Source: an uncultured Candidatus Saccharibacteria bacterium | GTDB lineage: Bacteria; Patescibacteriota; Saccharimonadia; Saccharimonadales; Saccharimonadaceae | Direction of reading: 5' to 3' | DNA: 50,881 nt | Assembly (NCBI GenBank): GCA_937958235.1 | Contig: CALFGG010000050.1 | Coordinates: 1 to 50,881, forward strand | Shown here: positions 26,279-34,294 of the stretch, piece by piece | Layout: each line of letters starts with the position of its first letter | Numbering within the stretch: the first letter of the stretch is position 1 | Made by a program: the position numbers and the translations under genes | Notes under the pieces: model-generated | What the model was told of the DNA's origin: nothing | The model's input: only the letters and a program-made list of their open reading frames with translations | Databases searched by the model: none

Positions 26279-27868
26279 ATGAATTCACGTTTTGACCCAG
26301 ACCAGGCAGCATATTATAAGTCTGGGATGAAAAAATCTACTTGGCCTGATTCTTCGGATACCCAAAAGGATGAGCCGAGTTTCTTCTTTTACGACCTTGA
26401 GACGTCTGGGATTAGCCCACGTGAAGATCGCATTATGCAATTTGCTGGACAACGAACGAATCTTGAATTAGAGCCGCTTGGTGAGCCGGTGAATATTTTA
26501 ATTAAGTTAAATAATGACACATTACCAAGTCCGGAGGCGATTATGGTGACACATATTTTACCGCAAGAGACGGTCAAAAACGGAATGACAGAGGCGGAAT
26601 TTTGTCGTATTGCGATGAACGAAATTTTTACACCAGAAACTACTGCTTGTGGTTATAATTCTGTGCGTTTTGACGATGAACATATGCGCTATCTGTGGTG
26701 GCGAAATTTTTACGATCCATACGAGTGGCAGTGGAAGGATGGCAGGAGCCGCTGGGATCTATTAGATGTCGTACGAATGGTGCGAGCACTGAGACCGGAG
26801 GGCATAACTTGGCCAGTCATGGTCGACAAAGAATCTGGAAAAATAAAGCCGACCAATAAGTTAGAGCTTTTAACAAAATTAAATAAAATTGATCATTTTA
26901 AGGCGCATGATGCCCTATCTGATGTTGAAGCATTAATTGCGCTTGCCAAATTATTACGAAAAAAGCAGCCGCAAATTTTTGATTACCTATTAAAAATGCG
27001 TAACAAAAAAGAGGTCTTGAAGCTAGTCAATCTGAATACCCCTCAGCCTTTTGTCTATACTTCGGGTCGCTATAAATCTGATTATTTAAATACCACTGTG
27101 GCTTTTCCGATTGCGCCAAGTAAAAATGGGAATCTAATCGTATTCAATCTGCGATATAACCTTGAGGAGCTGCTTCGTGAGGAGAAAAATTTTAAGCCAG
27201 AAAGACGAGTGAGCCGACAAGGTAAGGAGTATATGACCTGGTTTGATTTCGGGGAAGCCGTGAAGGAATTTTGTCCAAACAAATGCCCTGCCGTGGCACC
27301 GATTTCCGTTCTTGACGTAGTGTCAGAGGAAGATTCAACAGATGAATTTGCGCCACACAGGGCAGGGACTTCTGGTTGGGAGAAAATTCAATTATCACCA
27401 GAAATGATCGAAAGGAATTTGCAGATTCTTTTAAAGCATCCTGATTTTATCGAAAGAATGCGTGGAGTTTACGAAAAGAAAACAGACTATCCGAAAAGCG
27501 ATGAGGTGGAAGCAAGTCTTTATGATGGATTCTTACCTGAAGCGGATCGTAGGGTTTGCCAAAAAATTCAGAGGGCGGACGCTGGAACACTCGGTGATTT
27601 TACGCCTAATTTCGCCGACGATAGATTACCGGATTTGTTTTTACATTTTAAGGGGCGTAATTTCCCACAGAGTTTAACAGAAGACGAAAACTTAAAATGG
27701 GAGGCAGATCGAAAAGCGAGAATCAAAAAACAAAGTGATAGATTCTTTGCTTCTCTCACGACCTTAAAGCAGCGAGGCGAAGCCGGCGAAACAACTTTTG
27801 ACGGCAGAGAAATTGATTTAAAGATTTTAGAAAAACTAGCTGAATGGTATAAAAAGTGTAGCGAATAG
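26279..27868 (+). CDS. sbcB: exodeoxyribonuclease I
   Basis: 529 residues; a DEDDh 3'-5' exonuclease for single-stranded DNA. The first acidic motif is YDLETSG (Asp39, Glu41), the second lies in GYNSVRFDDEHMRYLWWRNF, and HDALSDVEALIALA is the typical third motif with the DEDDh His/Asp. The remaining half matches the SH3-like and helical C-terminal extension of ExoI. Divergent from uvrA, with a leaderless promoter. No good terminator follows directly. Confidence 0.93.
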   Translation: MNSRFDPDQAAYYKSGMKKSTWPDSSDTQKDEPSFFFYDLETSGISPREDRIMQFAGQRTNLELEPLGEPVNILIKLNNDTLPSPEAIMVTHILPQETVKNGMTEAEFCRIAMNEIFTPETTACGYNSVRFDDEHMRYLWWRNFYDPYEWQWKDGRSRWDLLDVVRMVRALRPEGITWPVMVDKESGKIKPTNKLELLTKLNKIDHFKAHDALSDVEALIALAKLLRKKQPQIFDYLLKMRNKKEVLKLVNLNTPQPFVYTSGRYKSDYLNTTVAFPIAPSKNGNLIVFNLRYNLEELLREEKNFKPERRVSRQGKEYMTWFDFGEAVKEFCPNKCPAVAPISVLDVVSEEDSTDEFAPHRAGTSGWEKIQLSPEMIERNLQILLKHPDFIERMRGVYEKKTDYPKSDEVEASLYDGFLPEADRRVCQKIQRADAGTLGDFTPNFADDRLPDLFLHFKGRNFPQSLTEDENLKWEADRKARIKKQSDRFFASLTTLKQRGEAGETTFDGREIDLKILEKLAEWYKKCSE

Positions 27869-27890
27869 CGAGGCATTTCAGAAAGAAAAT

Positions 27891-27910
27891 AGCCCCACGA
27901 CTGTGGGGCT
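27891..27910 (-). terminator. terminator of the 27990 membrane-protein gene
   Basis: AGCCCCAC and GTGGGGCT form an 8-bp stem around a 4-base loop, followed on the minus strand by ATTTTCTTTC. On the plus strand no T-run follows, so it belongs to the minus-strand cassette. Confidence 0.75.
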
Positions 27911-27912
27911 TG

Positions 27913-27989
27913 AAATAGGAGGGGACAAAAGTCAAACCAAAAAAGACTGGTTGTATCTTTATTGGTATGAAATTTTACCCCTCCTATTT
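27913..27989 (-). repeat. inverted repeat with SD-like and anti-SD-like arms in the 3' UTR
   Basis: AAATAGGAGGGG (27913-27924 on plus) has a perfect 12-bp partner at 27978-27989, 53 bases apart. On the minus-strand transcript the first arm reads AAATAGGAGGGG just after the stop codon and the second reads CCCCTCCTATTT. The second arm is complementary both to the first and to the gene's own ribosome binding site at 28455-28463. Confidence 0.75.
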
Positions 27990-28448
27990 TTACTTCATAT
28001 GTCTTCGGAGCCAGTTCCTGATAACGGTTGGTCCGAAGACAAGATCTCCTCTTCCGTTTCGCCAGAAGGTTAAATAACCATTCTGGTATAGGCTGTTGAG
28101 TACGCTCTCCAGCCATTCTGAAACAGCGACAACCATCGCGAAGTACATAGCTAAAAATACTGCACTTCTTAACAGTACCCAGATGGCGTAGATGACGGCA
28201 ACCGCCCATCCATACGACATCATGGTTGGTGCTCTGAACCTATCCCACTGCCTCATGTCGTACAAAACGACGGCAAGCAGGACTGACGCGGTTACGGCAA
28301 GCACGATGATGAGGCACCAAGCCCCACTAAATCGTGTACCGACGACCAAGGTGCCGTCTTTCTTTCTTCCTTGCACTTTCGGAAGAACGAGCCCTAATAA
28401 TATGGAACTCACGAAAAAAAATGAAAATAAAAAAATATAAAATCTCAT
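27990..28448 (-). CDS. membrane protein of unknown function, atypical composition
   Basis: 152 residues with three to four hydrophobic segments (about 2-22, 43-64, 79-92 and 95-112) and a basic C-terminal domain (TFWRNGRGDLVFGPTVIRNW). No family recognised. Codon use differs from neighbours (more GTC, GCC, AGG and a visibly higher G+C). The gene is a self-contained cassette: consensus promoter TTGACA-17-TATAAT, a 55-base leader with a CCGC/GCGG hairpin, the very strong site AAGGAGGGG 6 bases before the ATG, and a 3' UTR with matching repeats and its own terminator. Recent acquisition is plausible. Confidence 0.75.
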   Translation of the reverse strand: MRFYIFLFSFFFVSSILLGLVLPKVQGRKKDGTLVVGTRFSGAWCLIIVLAVTASVLLAVVLYDMRQWDRFRAPTMMSYGWAVAVIYAIWVLLRSAVFLAMYFAMVVAVSEWLESVLNSLYQNGYLTFWRNGRGDLVFGPTVIRNWLRRHMK

Positions 28449-28452
28449 GTTA

Positions 28453-28463
28453 TACCCCTCCTT
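28453..28463 (-). promoter_or_regulatory. strong ribosome binding site AAGGAGGGGTA
   Basis: On the minus strand AAGGAGGGGTA precedes the ATG at 28448. The same 11 bases occur on the plus strand at 28542-28552, making an inverted pair around the promoter and leader. Confidence 0.8.
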
Positions 28464-28509
28464 TTAAGGTGCTAATCTTCCGCTTTGTGCGGATAATGGT
28501 TACTGCTTT

Positions 28510-28538
28510 ATTATATAATACTATTGCTTATTTGTCAA
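28510..28538 (-). promoter_or_regulatory. consensus sigma-70 promoter TTGACA-17-TATAAT
   Basis: Both hexamers match the consensus perfectly (28533-28538 and 28510-28515) with a 17-base spacer. It is the only fully consensus two-part promoter I found in the window. Confidence 0.9.
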
Positions 28539-28570
28539 TATAAGGAGGGGTAATGTAATATACGGTCTAC

Positions 28571-28600
28571 GGCTAGCTTAGCGCTGTAGTTTTTTTGAAG
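28571..28600 (+). terminator. plus-strand terminator-like hairpin
   Basis: CTACGGC pairs with GCTGTAG (one G-T pair) around a 9-base loop and is followed by seven T on the plus strand. No plus-strand gene precedes it; it might end a short RNA started from the plus-strand TATAAT at 28514-28519. Confidence 0.55.
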
Positions 28601-28602
28601 AC

Positions 28603-29325
28603 TTAGGCGCCGATACTATTGATTTCAGATTGAAGTTTACGATACTTAACGTAGATTTGGTTATACTCAGTGGAAAGTTTCTTATAGTCTTCGGAGACTT
28701 CGATCGGAAGGACAAGGAATTTGAGTGGGGAGTTCTTACTGCCACAGATTTCGCGTTCACTACCATAGGCGAGTGGACTTGGAATATCAATCTCGCGAAC
28801 GCCACCAAAACGCATGCCCTTGATCCCCTCAGACCAGCCAGCGATCAAACTATTTGGATTGGTGACTGCAAGTGGCTCTTTGAGACTCTTTGGATTCTTG
28901 GCATCATCAAAGGAGGAGTCAAAAACAGATTCATTGGCACACCAACCAACATAATAAGCATAGTATGAAGTGGTTTTATCGGTGATTTCAGCACCAGTGC
29001 CATTTTTAAGGTCAAAGGTTTTGAGGCCGGCGTCTTCAACAGAGGTACCGTTATAAGCTTTAATCTTATTGCGGAAAGAGGCAAGTGTATCAAAATATTG
29101 CTTCGACATTTTATCAGAAGCAGATTTTAATTCGTCTTGTTTGGCGGAGAGCTCTTTAGTGACTACTGCAAGCTCTTCTTTTTTGGTGGAAGAAGTCTGC
29201 TTATTCTTTTCACCATTAAGCACGATCAAAGCATAAATTGCGATAGTAGAAGACAGGAGTAGAACGGCAATTACCCCAATTATAATACGCTGACCTAAAC
29301 TGGTCTTTAATTCTTTTTCTTGCAT
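28603..29325 (-). CDS. membrane-anchored FKBP-type peptidyl-prolyl isomerase
   Basis: 240 residues: basic N-terminus, one membrane helix (about 13-35), a Lys/Glu/Ser-rich coiled-coil stretch (40-75), then an FKBP domain (about 95-215) with YYVGW, VFDSSFDD, LIAGWSEGIKGMRFGG and IPSPLAYG, which match the FKBP core; some active-site aromatics are kept. The domain faces the outside if the anchor is N-in, where it would help exported proteins fold. Starts after AAAGGAGG, 31 bases beyond pheT, and is probably cotranscribed with pheST. Confidence 0.85.
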   Translation of the reverse strand: MQEKELKTSLGQRIIIGVIAVLLLSSTIAIYALIVLNGEKNKQTSSTKKEELAVVTKELSAKQDELKSASDKMSKQYFDTLASFRNKIKAYNGTSVEDAGLKTFDLKNGTGAEITDKTTSYYAYYVGWCANESVFDSSFDDAKNPKSLKEPLAVTNPNSLIAGWSEGIKGMRFGGVREIDIPSPLAYGSEREICGSKNSPLKFLVLPIEVSEDYKKLSTEYNQIYVKYRKLQSEINSIGA

Positions 29326-29356
29326 AAACCTCCTTTAGTTTTTCTCGGTATTTGTA

Positions 29357-31855
29357 TTAGATAATCTCAGCACCGAGCGCTGTAATATTTTGTTCAATTT
29401 GTTTCATTATAGCAGAGATTTCATCTGCACTCATAGTTTTTACCGTACTGGCAAAGCTAAGATGGAAGCTACAATTTCGGGTAGTGTCATTTTCTGATGG
29501 TCGATAGATGGAAACTGGCTCCAAGGTATGAATCAGAGAATCTTGGGCGAGAGCACGCGTGATTTCCTGTTCAAGTGTAGCATAAGAGACGGTGTCTGGA
29601 GTCTTAACAGTGAGATCACGCGAGACGGATGGGAAGCGACTGATCTTTTGTGCGCCACGCAAGATTCGAGGAGTATTAAGTAGTGGCTCAAGATTTAGCT
29701 CAAGGGCAGAAACTTCTTTTAGCTTCAGTTTTTTAAGTACAGAATGTTTAACCTCACCAAGACAACCAATGATCTCTTGTCCGAGCTGAATACGGACTGA
29801 ATGAAGCGGTTCAAAATATGGGTATTGCTGCTCCTGATATTCGATAAACTTAAAATCAAGACCAAGACGAGCGCCAAGGGCGAGACAAAGCTCTTTAATT
29901 CGATAGAAATCACCCTCAAGACAGATTGAGAGATGCGATTCGAGCTTTGGGGTTTGGTCCGCAAGAAAGCCAAAGGAGCGCTTGGCGACTTGATTCATTT
30001 CATAGAGAATAAAATCCTTATATCCAGCCTTTTGATTCTCATAGACCTTCTCAAGTAGGCTTGGAGTTATGGACTGCCTAAAACATTGGAGCTCTGGAGA
30101 GATAGAATTACTAATCTCGTAACTATCAGCGATATCTTCACCTACTTTTTGCTGAAGATTTTGCGAAACGAAGCTATAAGTTAGAAGCTCATTAGCGCCC
30201 TGTTGATCTGAAAGGATATTGCGAATTTCACTCTTGAGAGCAAAAAGCTGATTTTTTGGGCTACCTTTGAAAGGGCGGAGCGGAAGGGTTTGCGGAATAT
30301 TGTCAAAACCATTGAGACGGCCAACCTCCTCATAGAGATCCTCTTTAATATGGATATCGGTACGCCATAGCGGAGTGGTAACATTTAAGGACTGATTGTC
30401 TGGGAGAGTATCCACCACAAAACCAACATTAGAGAGCGTTTGTTTAACTTGCTCTAATGTAAAATTGGAACCCAGTGTTTGATTAAGGTCGCTTAGGTCA
30501 AGTTTAATGGTTTGCTGAGCAGGGCTTTGGGCAAGACAGTCAGCAAAAATGAGATTAGAAGTATCTTTAATACCAAGTTTTTCTAGGCAGGATTTTAACG
30601 CTGGCACTGTGCCAAAAACTGGTTGGCCTTTAGTGAAACGCGTAATAGCTTCAGAGAAAATACCGTGAGCCATTTGAGTTTTACGTAGGTTATAGAGACT
30701 GAAAGTGGCAGACTCGATGAGAATGCGCTTAGTGTTTGCATCAATTTCTGTATTTTTACCACCCATGGCGCCAGCTAGAGCAACTGGAATATCATTGGAG
30801 ATAATCACAATATCATTTGTATTAAGTTCGATTTCAGTATCATCAATTAAAGTGATTTTTTCACCTTCCCTGGCAGCACGTACAATGATTTTTGGGGAAT
30901 CGGTACCACCGATGGCAATGAATTTATCGTAGTCAAAGGCATGTAGAGGCTGGCCGGTTTCAAGCATGGTGAGGTTCGTTGCATCAACAATTGGCGAAAC
31001 AGGTCGCATGCCAGATTTATAGAGTAGAACGCCATCTTGAGTGAGGATGCGCTCAAAATCAGCAGAATCTTGATCAAGCTTAAGCTGGGTTTGATCGACG
31101 ATAACACAGGAATAGCGAGGACATAATATTTGATCCTGGATTTCAATAACTGGACTCTTGATATCTGAAGTGTTATTAGAATTACTACGGATAAATTCTG
31201 ATTGTGTAGCTAAGTCACCATCAAAGATTGCAGGATTTTTGAATGGCTGGCCTAGGATACCAGCAACTTCGCGAGCAAAACCAATCAAGCCAAAGGTATC
31301 AGGACGATGAGTGAGAGATTTGTTTTCAATATCGATAATCAGATCATCAAGATCTAGAGCTTCAATAATTGGAGTGCCCGGTTTAGCAAGATCAGGAGCA
31401 AGCTCAGCAATATATTTATGATCGGTACCAAATCCGAGCTCATCAGCGCCAGCAATCATGCCGTAACTTTCATAGCCACGAAGTTTACGGACAGATAGCT
31501 GGAAATTCTCTGTGCCATAAGTAGTAGGAACAATAGCGCCAGGAGCGAGCCAAACTACAAAGAGATCAGCACGGACGTTTGGTGCACCACAGACAACCTG
31601 AATTAAACCATTCTCTAATTTTCCAAATTCTTGATTGATTGGACCAGCGTCAACTTCACAGAGATGAAGATGAGTATCCGGAATATCAGTGCAGCTGACA
31701 ACTTTAGCAACGTAGATATTCTGATATTTTTCAGCTAGTTTTTCTGTACTCTCCACCTCAACTAAGCGAGAGCCGATAAGCTTCATCAGTTCTTCAGTAG
31801 AAAGAGAATCTGGAATTTTAACATAACGTTTTAGGGCATTAAGTGAAATAAGCAT
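29357..31855 (-). CDS. pheT: phenylalanyl-tRNA synthetase beta subunit
   Basis: 832 residues, normal length. Domain order: N-terminal tRNA-binding (EMAP-like) module, B3/B4 editing region, B5 domain, catalytic-like domain, and a C-terminal FDX-ACB anticodon-binding domain (SRFPSVSRDLTVKTPD). Forms an alpha2beta2 enzyme with PheS, whose stop overlaps its ATG (31855). Confidence 0.97.
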   Translation of the reverse strand: MLISLNALKRYVKIPDSLSTEELMKLIGSRLVEVESTEKLAEKYQNIYVAKVVSCTDIPDTHLHLCEVDAGPINQEFGKLENGLIQVVCGAPNVRADLFVVWLAPGAIVPTTYGTENFQLSVRKLRGYESYGMIAGADELGFGTDHKYIAELAPDLAKPGTPIIEALDLDDLIIDIENKSLTHRPDTFGLIGFAREVAGILGQPFKNPAIFDGDLATQSEFIRSNSNNTSDIKSPVIEIQDQILCPRYSCVIVDQTQLKLDQDSADFERILTQDGVLLYKSGMRPVSPIVDATNLTMLETGQPLHAFDYDKFIAIGGTDSPKIIVRAAREGEKITLIDDTEIELNTNDIVIISNDIPVALAGAMGGKNTEIDANTKRILIESATFSLYNLRKTQMAHGIFSEAITRFTKGQPVFGTVPALKSCLEKLGIKDTSNLIFADCLAQSPAQQTIKLDLSDLNQTLGSNFTLEQVKQTLSNVGFVVDTLPDNQSLNVTTPLWRTDIHIKEDLYEEVGRLNGFDNIPQTLPLRPFKGSPKNQLFALKSEIRNILSDQQGANELLTYSFVSQNLQQKVGEDIADSYEISNSISPELQCFRQSITPSLLEKVYENQKAGYKDFILYEMNQVAKRSFGFLADQTPKLESHLSICLEGDFYRIKELCLALGARLGLDFKFIEYQEQQYPYFEPLHSVRIQLGQEIIGCLGEVKHSVLKKLKLKEVSALELNLEPLLNTPRILRGAQKISRFPSVSRDLTVKTPDTVSYATLEQEITRALAQDSLIHTLEPVSIYRPSENDTTRNCSFHLSFASTVKTMSADEISAIMKQIEQNITALGAEII

Positions 31856-32799
31856 TAGAATTCCTCCAAGAAATTAAGTTTACCAGATTCGAAGAAACGA
31901 ATATCGTCAAGTTGATACTTGAGAATGACAAGACGATCAATGCCGCCGCCCCAAGCAAAGCCCTTATAGACAGTGGGATCAATACCAGCGGTTTTTAGAA
32001 CATTAGGGTGGATCATGCCGCAGCCCATCATTTCTAACCAACCATCACCTTTACCACCGAGGGCTTTTGGCTTCTCGATTTGAAATTCGAGAGAGGGTTC
32101 AGTAAATGGGAAGTAGCCTGGCTGAGTTTTAGTATTTAAAGTTTGACCATAATAGGTTTCGAAGAAATTTTTAAGAACGCCGAGCATCTGCCCCATGGTG
32201 GCAGTTTTGGAGACAAAAACACCTTCACATTGGTAAAAAGTATGCTCATGAGTAGCGTCAACATCTTCATTACGAAAGACACGGCCAGGAATGACTACGG
32301 CAATCTGACCTTCGGTTTCAAGCTGATCTCGACGAGAGGTGAGTGCGCGATATTGCATGGTAGAAGTATGGGCTGGAGGAATAAAACCTTCTTTGGTACG
32401 AAAAGTATCATAGCCATCACGGGCGGGATGACCTTCAGGGAAGTTGAGCGACTCAAACATATGAAATTCATCGTCAAGCTGAGTGGACTCCATGACTTCA
32501 AATCCCATATTAGAATATATATCTATTACTTTGTCAAGTTCAACCATAAGAGGATGCTTGCTGCCACGCCTGTTTTTCTTCGGAGTAGAGTTTTCAGCCA
32601 TAGGAGCGGTGAGATCGATGGGCTTGATATCGACTGCTGCTAATTTTTCTTCCTCAGCTTGAATTTGAGCTAAGATTTCAGTTTTGCGACGATTAATTTC
32701 CTGCCCAAAAGCTTTGCGCTCTTCAGCTGGGAGGTCTTTAATTTTACTATATTCAAGGCCAAGATCTTTTAGGGCCTGTTTTAGGTCTGTAAGTTTCAT
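31855..32799 (-). CDS. pheS: phenylalanyl-tRNA synthetase alpha subunit
   Basis: 314 residues, a little short because the N-terminal coiled-coil arm is reduced (about 65 residues plus a linker with PKKNRRGSKHP). The class II catalytic core is intact: motif 1 region GFEVMES, motif 2 with VFRNEDVDATHEHTFYQCEG, and motif 3 GGGIDRLVILKY. Promoter TATAAT at 32811-32816, 11 bases before the ATG; no clear ribosome binding site. Overlaps pheT by one base. Confidence 0.97.
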   Translation of the reverse strand: MKLTDLKQALKDLGLEYSKIKDLPAEERKAFGQEINRRKTEILAQIQAEEEKLAAVDIKPIDLTAPMAENSTPKKNRRGSKHPLMVELDKVIDIYSNMGFEVMESTQLDDEFHMFESLNFPEGHPARDGYDTFRTKEGFIPPAHTSTMQYRALTSRRDQLETEGQIAVVIPGRVFRNEDVDATHEHTFYQCEGVFVSKTATMGQMLGVLKNFFETYYGQTLNTKTQPGYFPFTEPSLEFQIEKPKALGGKGDGWLEMMGCGMIHPNVLKTAGIDPTVYKGFAWGGGIDRLVILKYQLDDIRFFESGKLNFLEEF

Positions 32800-32810
32800 A
32801 TCTATACTCT

Positions 32811-32816
32811 ATTATA
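32811..32816 (-). promoter_or_regulatory. -10 element of pheST
   Basis: TATAAT on the minus strand, 11 bases before the pheS ATG; leader of about 4 bases, no TG extension. Confidence 0.55.
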
Positions 32817-32898
32817 CTCTGGTTTTAAAGGTTTTTTAAGAGAAAAGATAGTTTTTAAGACTTTAAGCCAGGTTTATATGAATCAAATCCTATAAGCT

Positions 32899-33126
32899 CT
32901 AAATTACAACAATAAGAATGAGGGAAAGAATAGCGAGACCAACAAGGATGATCCAAATCCAACCGTAGCGACTAGTGGTTTTTGACCCATTAATATAGTC
33001 TGAATCATTAACAAGATCAGGGTCGGCGCTTAAGGCTGTCTGTTCCGCTTTTATCTTTAGGTCTGCGGCAATACGGCGACTAAGCTCTGCATTTTTATCC
33101 TGTTCTTTATGTACGATTACTCCCAT
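32899..33126 (-). CDS. small tail-anchored membrane protein
   Basis: 75 residues: hydrophilic, acidic/basic N-terminal 53 residues and one C-terminal hydrophobic helix (about 55-75) ending the protein, so the bulk faces the cytosol. AAAGG lies 6 bases before the ATG. No family recognised. It is an isolated gene between pheS and the divergent MIP channel gene. Confidence 0.65.
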   Translation of the reverse strand: MGVIVHKEQDKNAELSRRIAADLKIKAEQTALSADPDLVNDSDYINGSKTTSRYGWIWIILVGLAILSLILIVVI

Positions 33127-33177
33127 CCTATACCTTTCATTTTAGAAAATTAAACTTTAAGTATTTTACCACAGATG

Positions 33178-33186
33178 TGTTATAAT
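33178..33186 (+). promoter_or_regulatory. extended -10 promoter of the MIP channel gene
   Basis: TGT followed by TATAAT (33181-33186), then a leader with AAGGAGG (33203-33209) 3 bases before the ATG. Confidence 0.65.
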
Positions 33187-33212
33187 TCATTCAATATTAC
33201 TTAAGGAGGTAT

Positions 33213-34199
33213 ATGGCAACAAGTAAGTCCAAGAAGGCTAAAAAGTCTACGGAAAAGCCAAAAAATACTAATACAAAGCCAGAAGTTACTGTCGTTGAAG
33301 AAATTGTGACTGTAACCGAACCGGAAACAATCGTCACTGAGATAGCCGAAGTAAAAATGAAAGAAAACAAAAAGAGCAAATGTATTTTTGCAAATTTCTT
33401 CGCTAAAAAAGGCGATCCAGAAGAAAATATTCTAACTATTTTCAAAACACCAAAGATCTGGGGTGCGCTCGTTGGAGAATTAATCGGAACAATGTTTATC
33501 ACAATGCTCCTCTTAACTCTCGGCATCTACCAGCCACTTTATGTTCTATTCGGCGTAATTGGTGTAACCCTAGCCGTCTTCACCCTTTCTGGGGCACACT
33601 TAAACCCAGCAATCACTGCAGGTATGATGGCAACCCGTCGCGTTTCTGCAATTCGTGGCGTACTATACATGGTCGCTCAGGTTGTCGGTGCTTGGCTTGG
33701 TCTAGTCATTGTTAACGCCTTCCGCATGGCTGGCGAAACTAAGGTTGATCTTCCTGCACTAACCGCAGTTGAAGCTTCAAACTTATGGCAATTACTTGCG
33801 ATTGAATTCTTGGGTGTTTTCACTTTGGCATTCTTCTTCAATCGTGCACAAGAATATAAGTCTCGCCGTAGTGCTTTCACCTACGCTGCAATCATTGGTG
33901 GCGGTATGGTACTTGCGGTATTATTTGCAATCGTAATCTCAAGCAATTTCTTCAAGATTTCAAACAACTTTATCTTGAACCCAGCAGTTGCAATTATGTA
34001 TCAGATCTTCCCAACTTCAGCTGAGAATTTTGGTACTTTGATTAGCAAAGTTGGCCTTGAAGTCCTAGTCTTCATCCTAGCTCCAATCGTAGCTGGTGTA
34101 CTAGCTTTCTTCGTTGGCGACATTGCAACCACCCTTGCAGGCGAGGATGAGTGTGAAAAACACCACCACTGCAAAGATGGACACTGCCACGAAAAATAA
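33213..34199 (+). CDS. MIP-family channel (aquaporin/glycerol facilitator-like) with long charged ends
   Basis: 328 residues. Residues 1-80 are a charged extension (Lys-rich, then Val/Thr/Glu-rich). Six membrane helices follow with the first signature SGAHLNPAITAG (NPA 131-133) and the second FILNPAVAIM (NPA 256-258). The residue after the second NPA, nearly always Arg in aquaporins and glycerol facilitators, is Val259, so the pore filter should be wider or less polar. The C-terminus is a Cys/His tail (ECEKHHHCKDGHCHEK), likely metal binding. Strong ribosome binding site and C-ending, CGT-rich codons suggest high expression. Substrate unknown. Confidence 0.87.
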   Translation: MATSKSKKAKKSTEKPKNTNTKPEVTVVEEIVTVTEPETIVTEIAEVKMKENKKSKCIFANFFAKKGDPEENILTIFKTPKIWGALVGELIGTMFITMLLLTLGIYQPLYVLFGVIGVTLAVFTLSGAHLNPAITAGMMATRRVSAIRGVLYMVAQVVGAWLGLVIVNAFRMAGETKVDLPALTAVEASNLWQLLAIEFLGVFTLAFFFNRAQEYKSRRSAFTYAAIIGGGMVLAVLFAIVISSNFFKISNNFILNPAVAIMYQIFPTSAENFGTLISKVGLEVLVFILAPIVAGVLAFFVGDIATTLAGEDECEKHHHCKDGHCHEK

Positions 34200-34211
34200 T
34201 TTGTGATAGAT

Positions 34212-34239
34212 AAAAAATAGCCCGATGGGGCTATTTTTT
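34212..34239 (+). terminator. intrinsic terminator after the MIP channel gene
   Basis: AAAAAATAGCCC pairs with GGGCTATTTTTT around GATG. The A-rich 5' arm means it can also stop metG transcription from the other side. Confidence 0.92.
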
Positions 34240-34294
34240 ATTGGTTCGATCTAGCGACTAGTTTTGATTATCTTACTTTTTATTCTATAGACAA

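Noticed and set aside
27568..28209. 213-codon minus-strand frame spanning the sbcB end and the cassette
   Set aside because: It is antisense to sbcB, crosses a terminator and another gene, and has no start signal.
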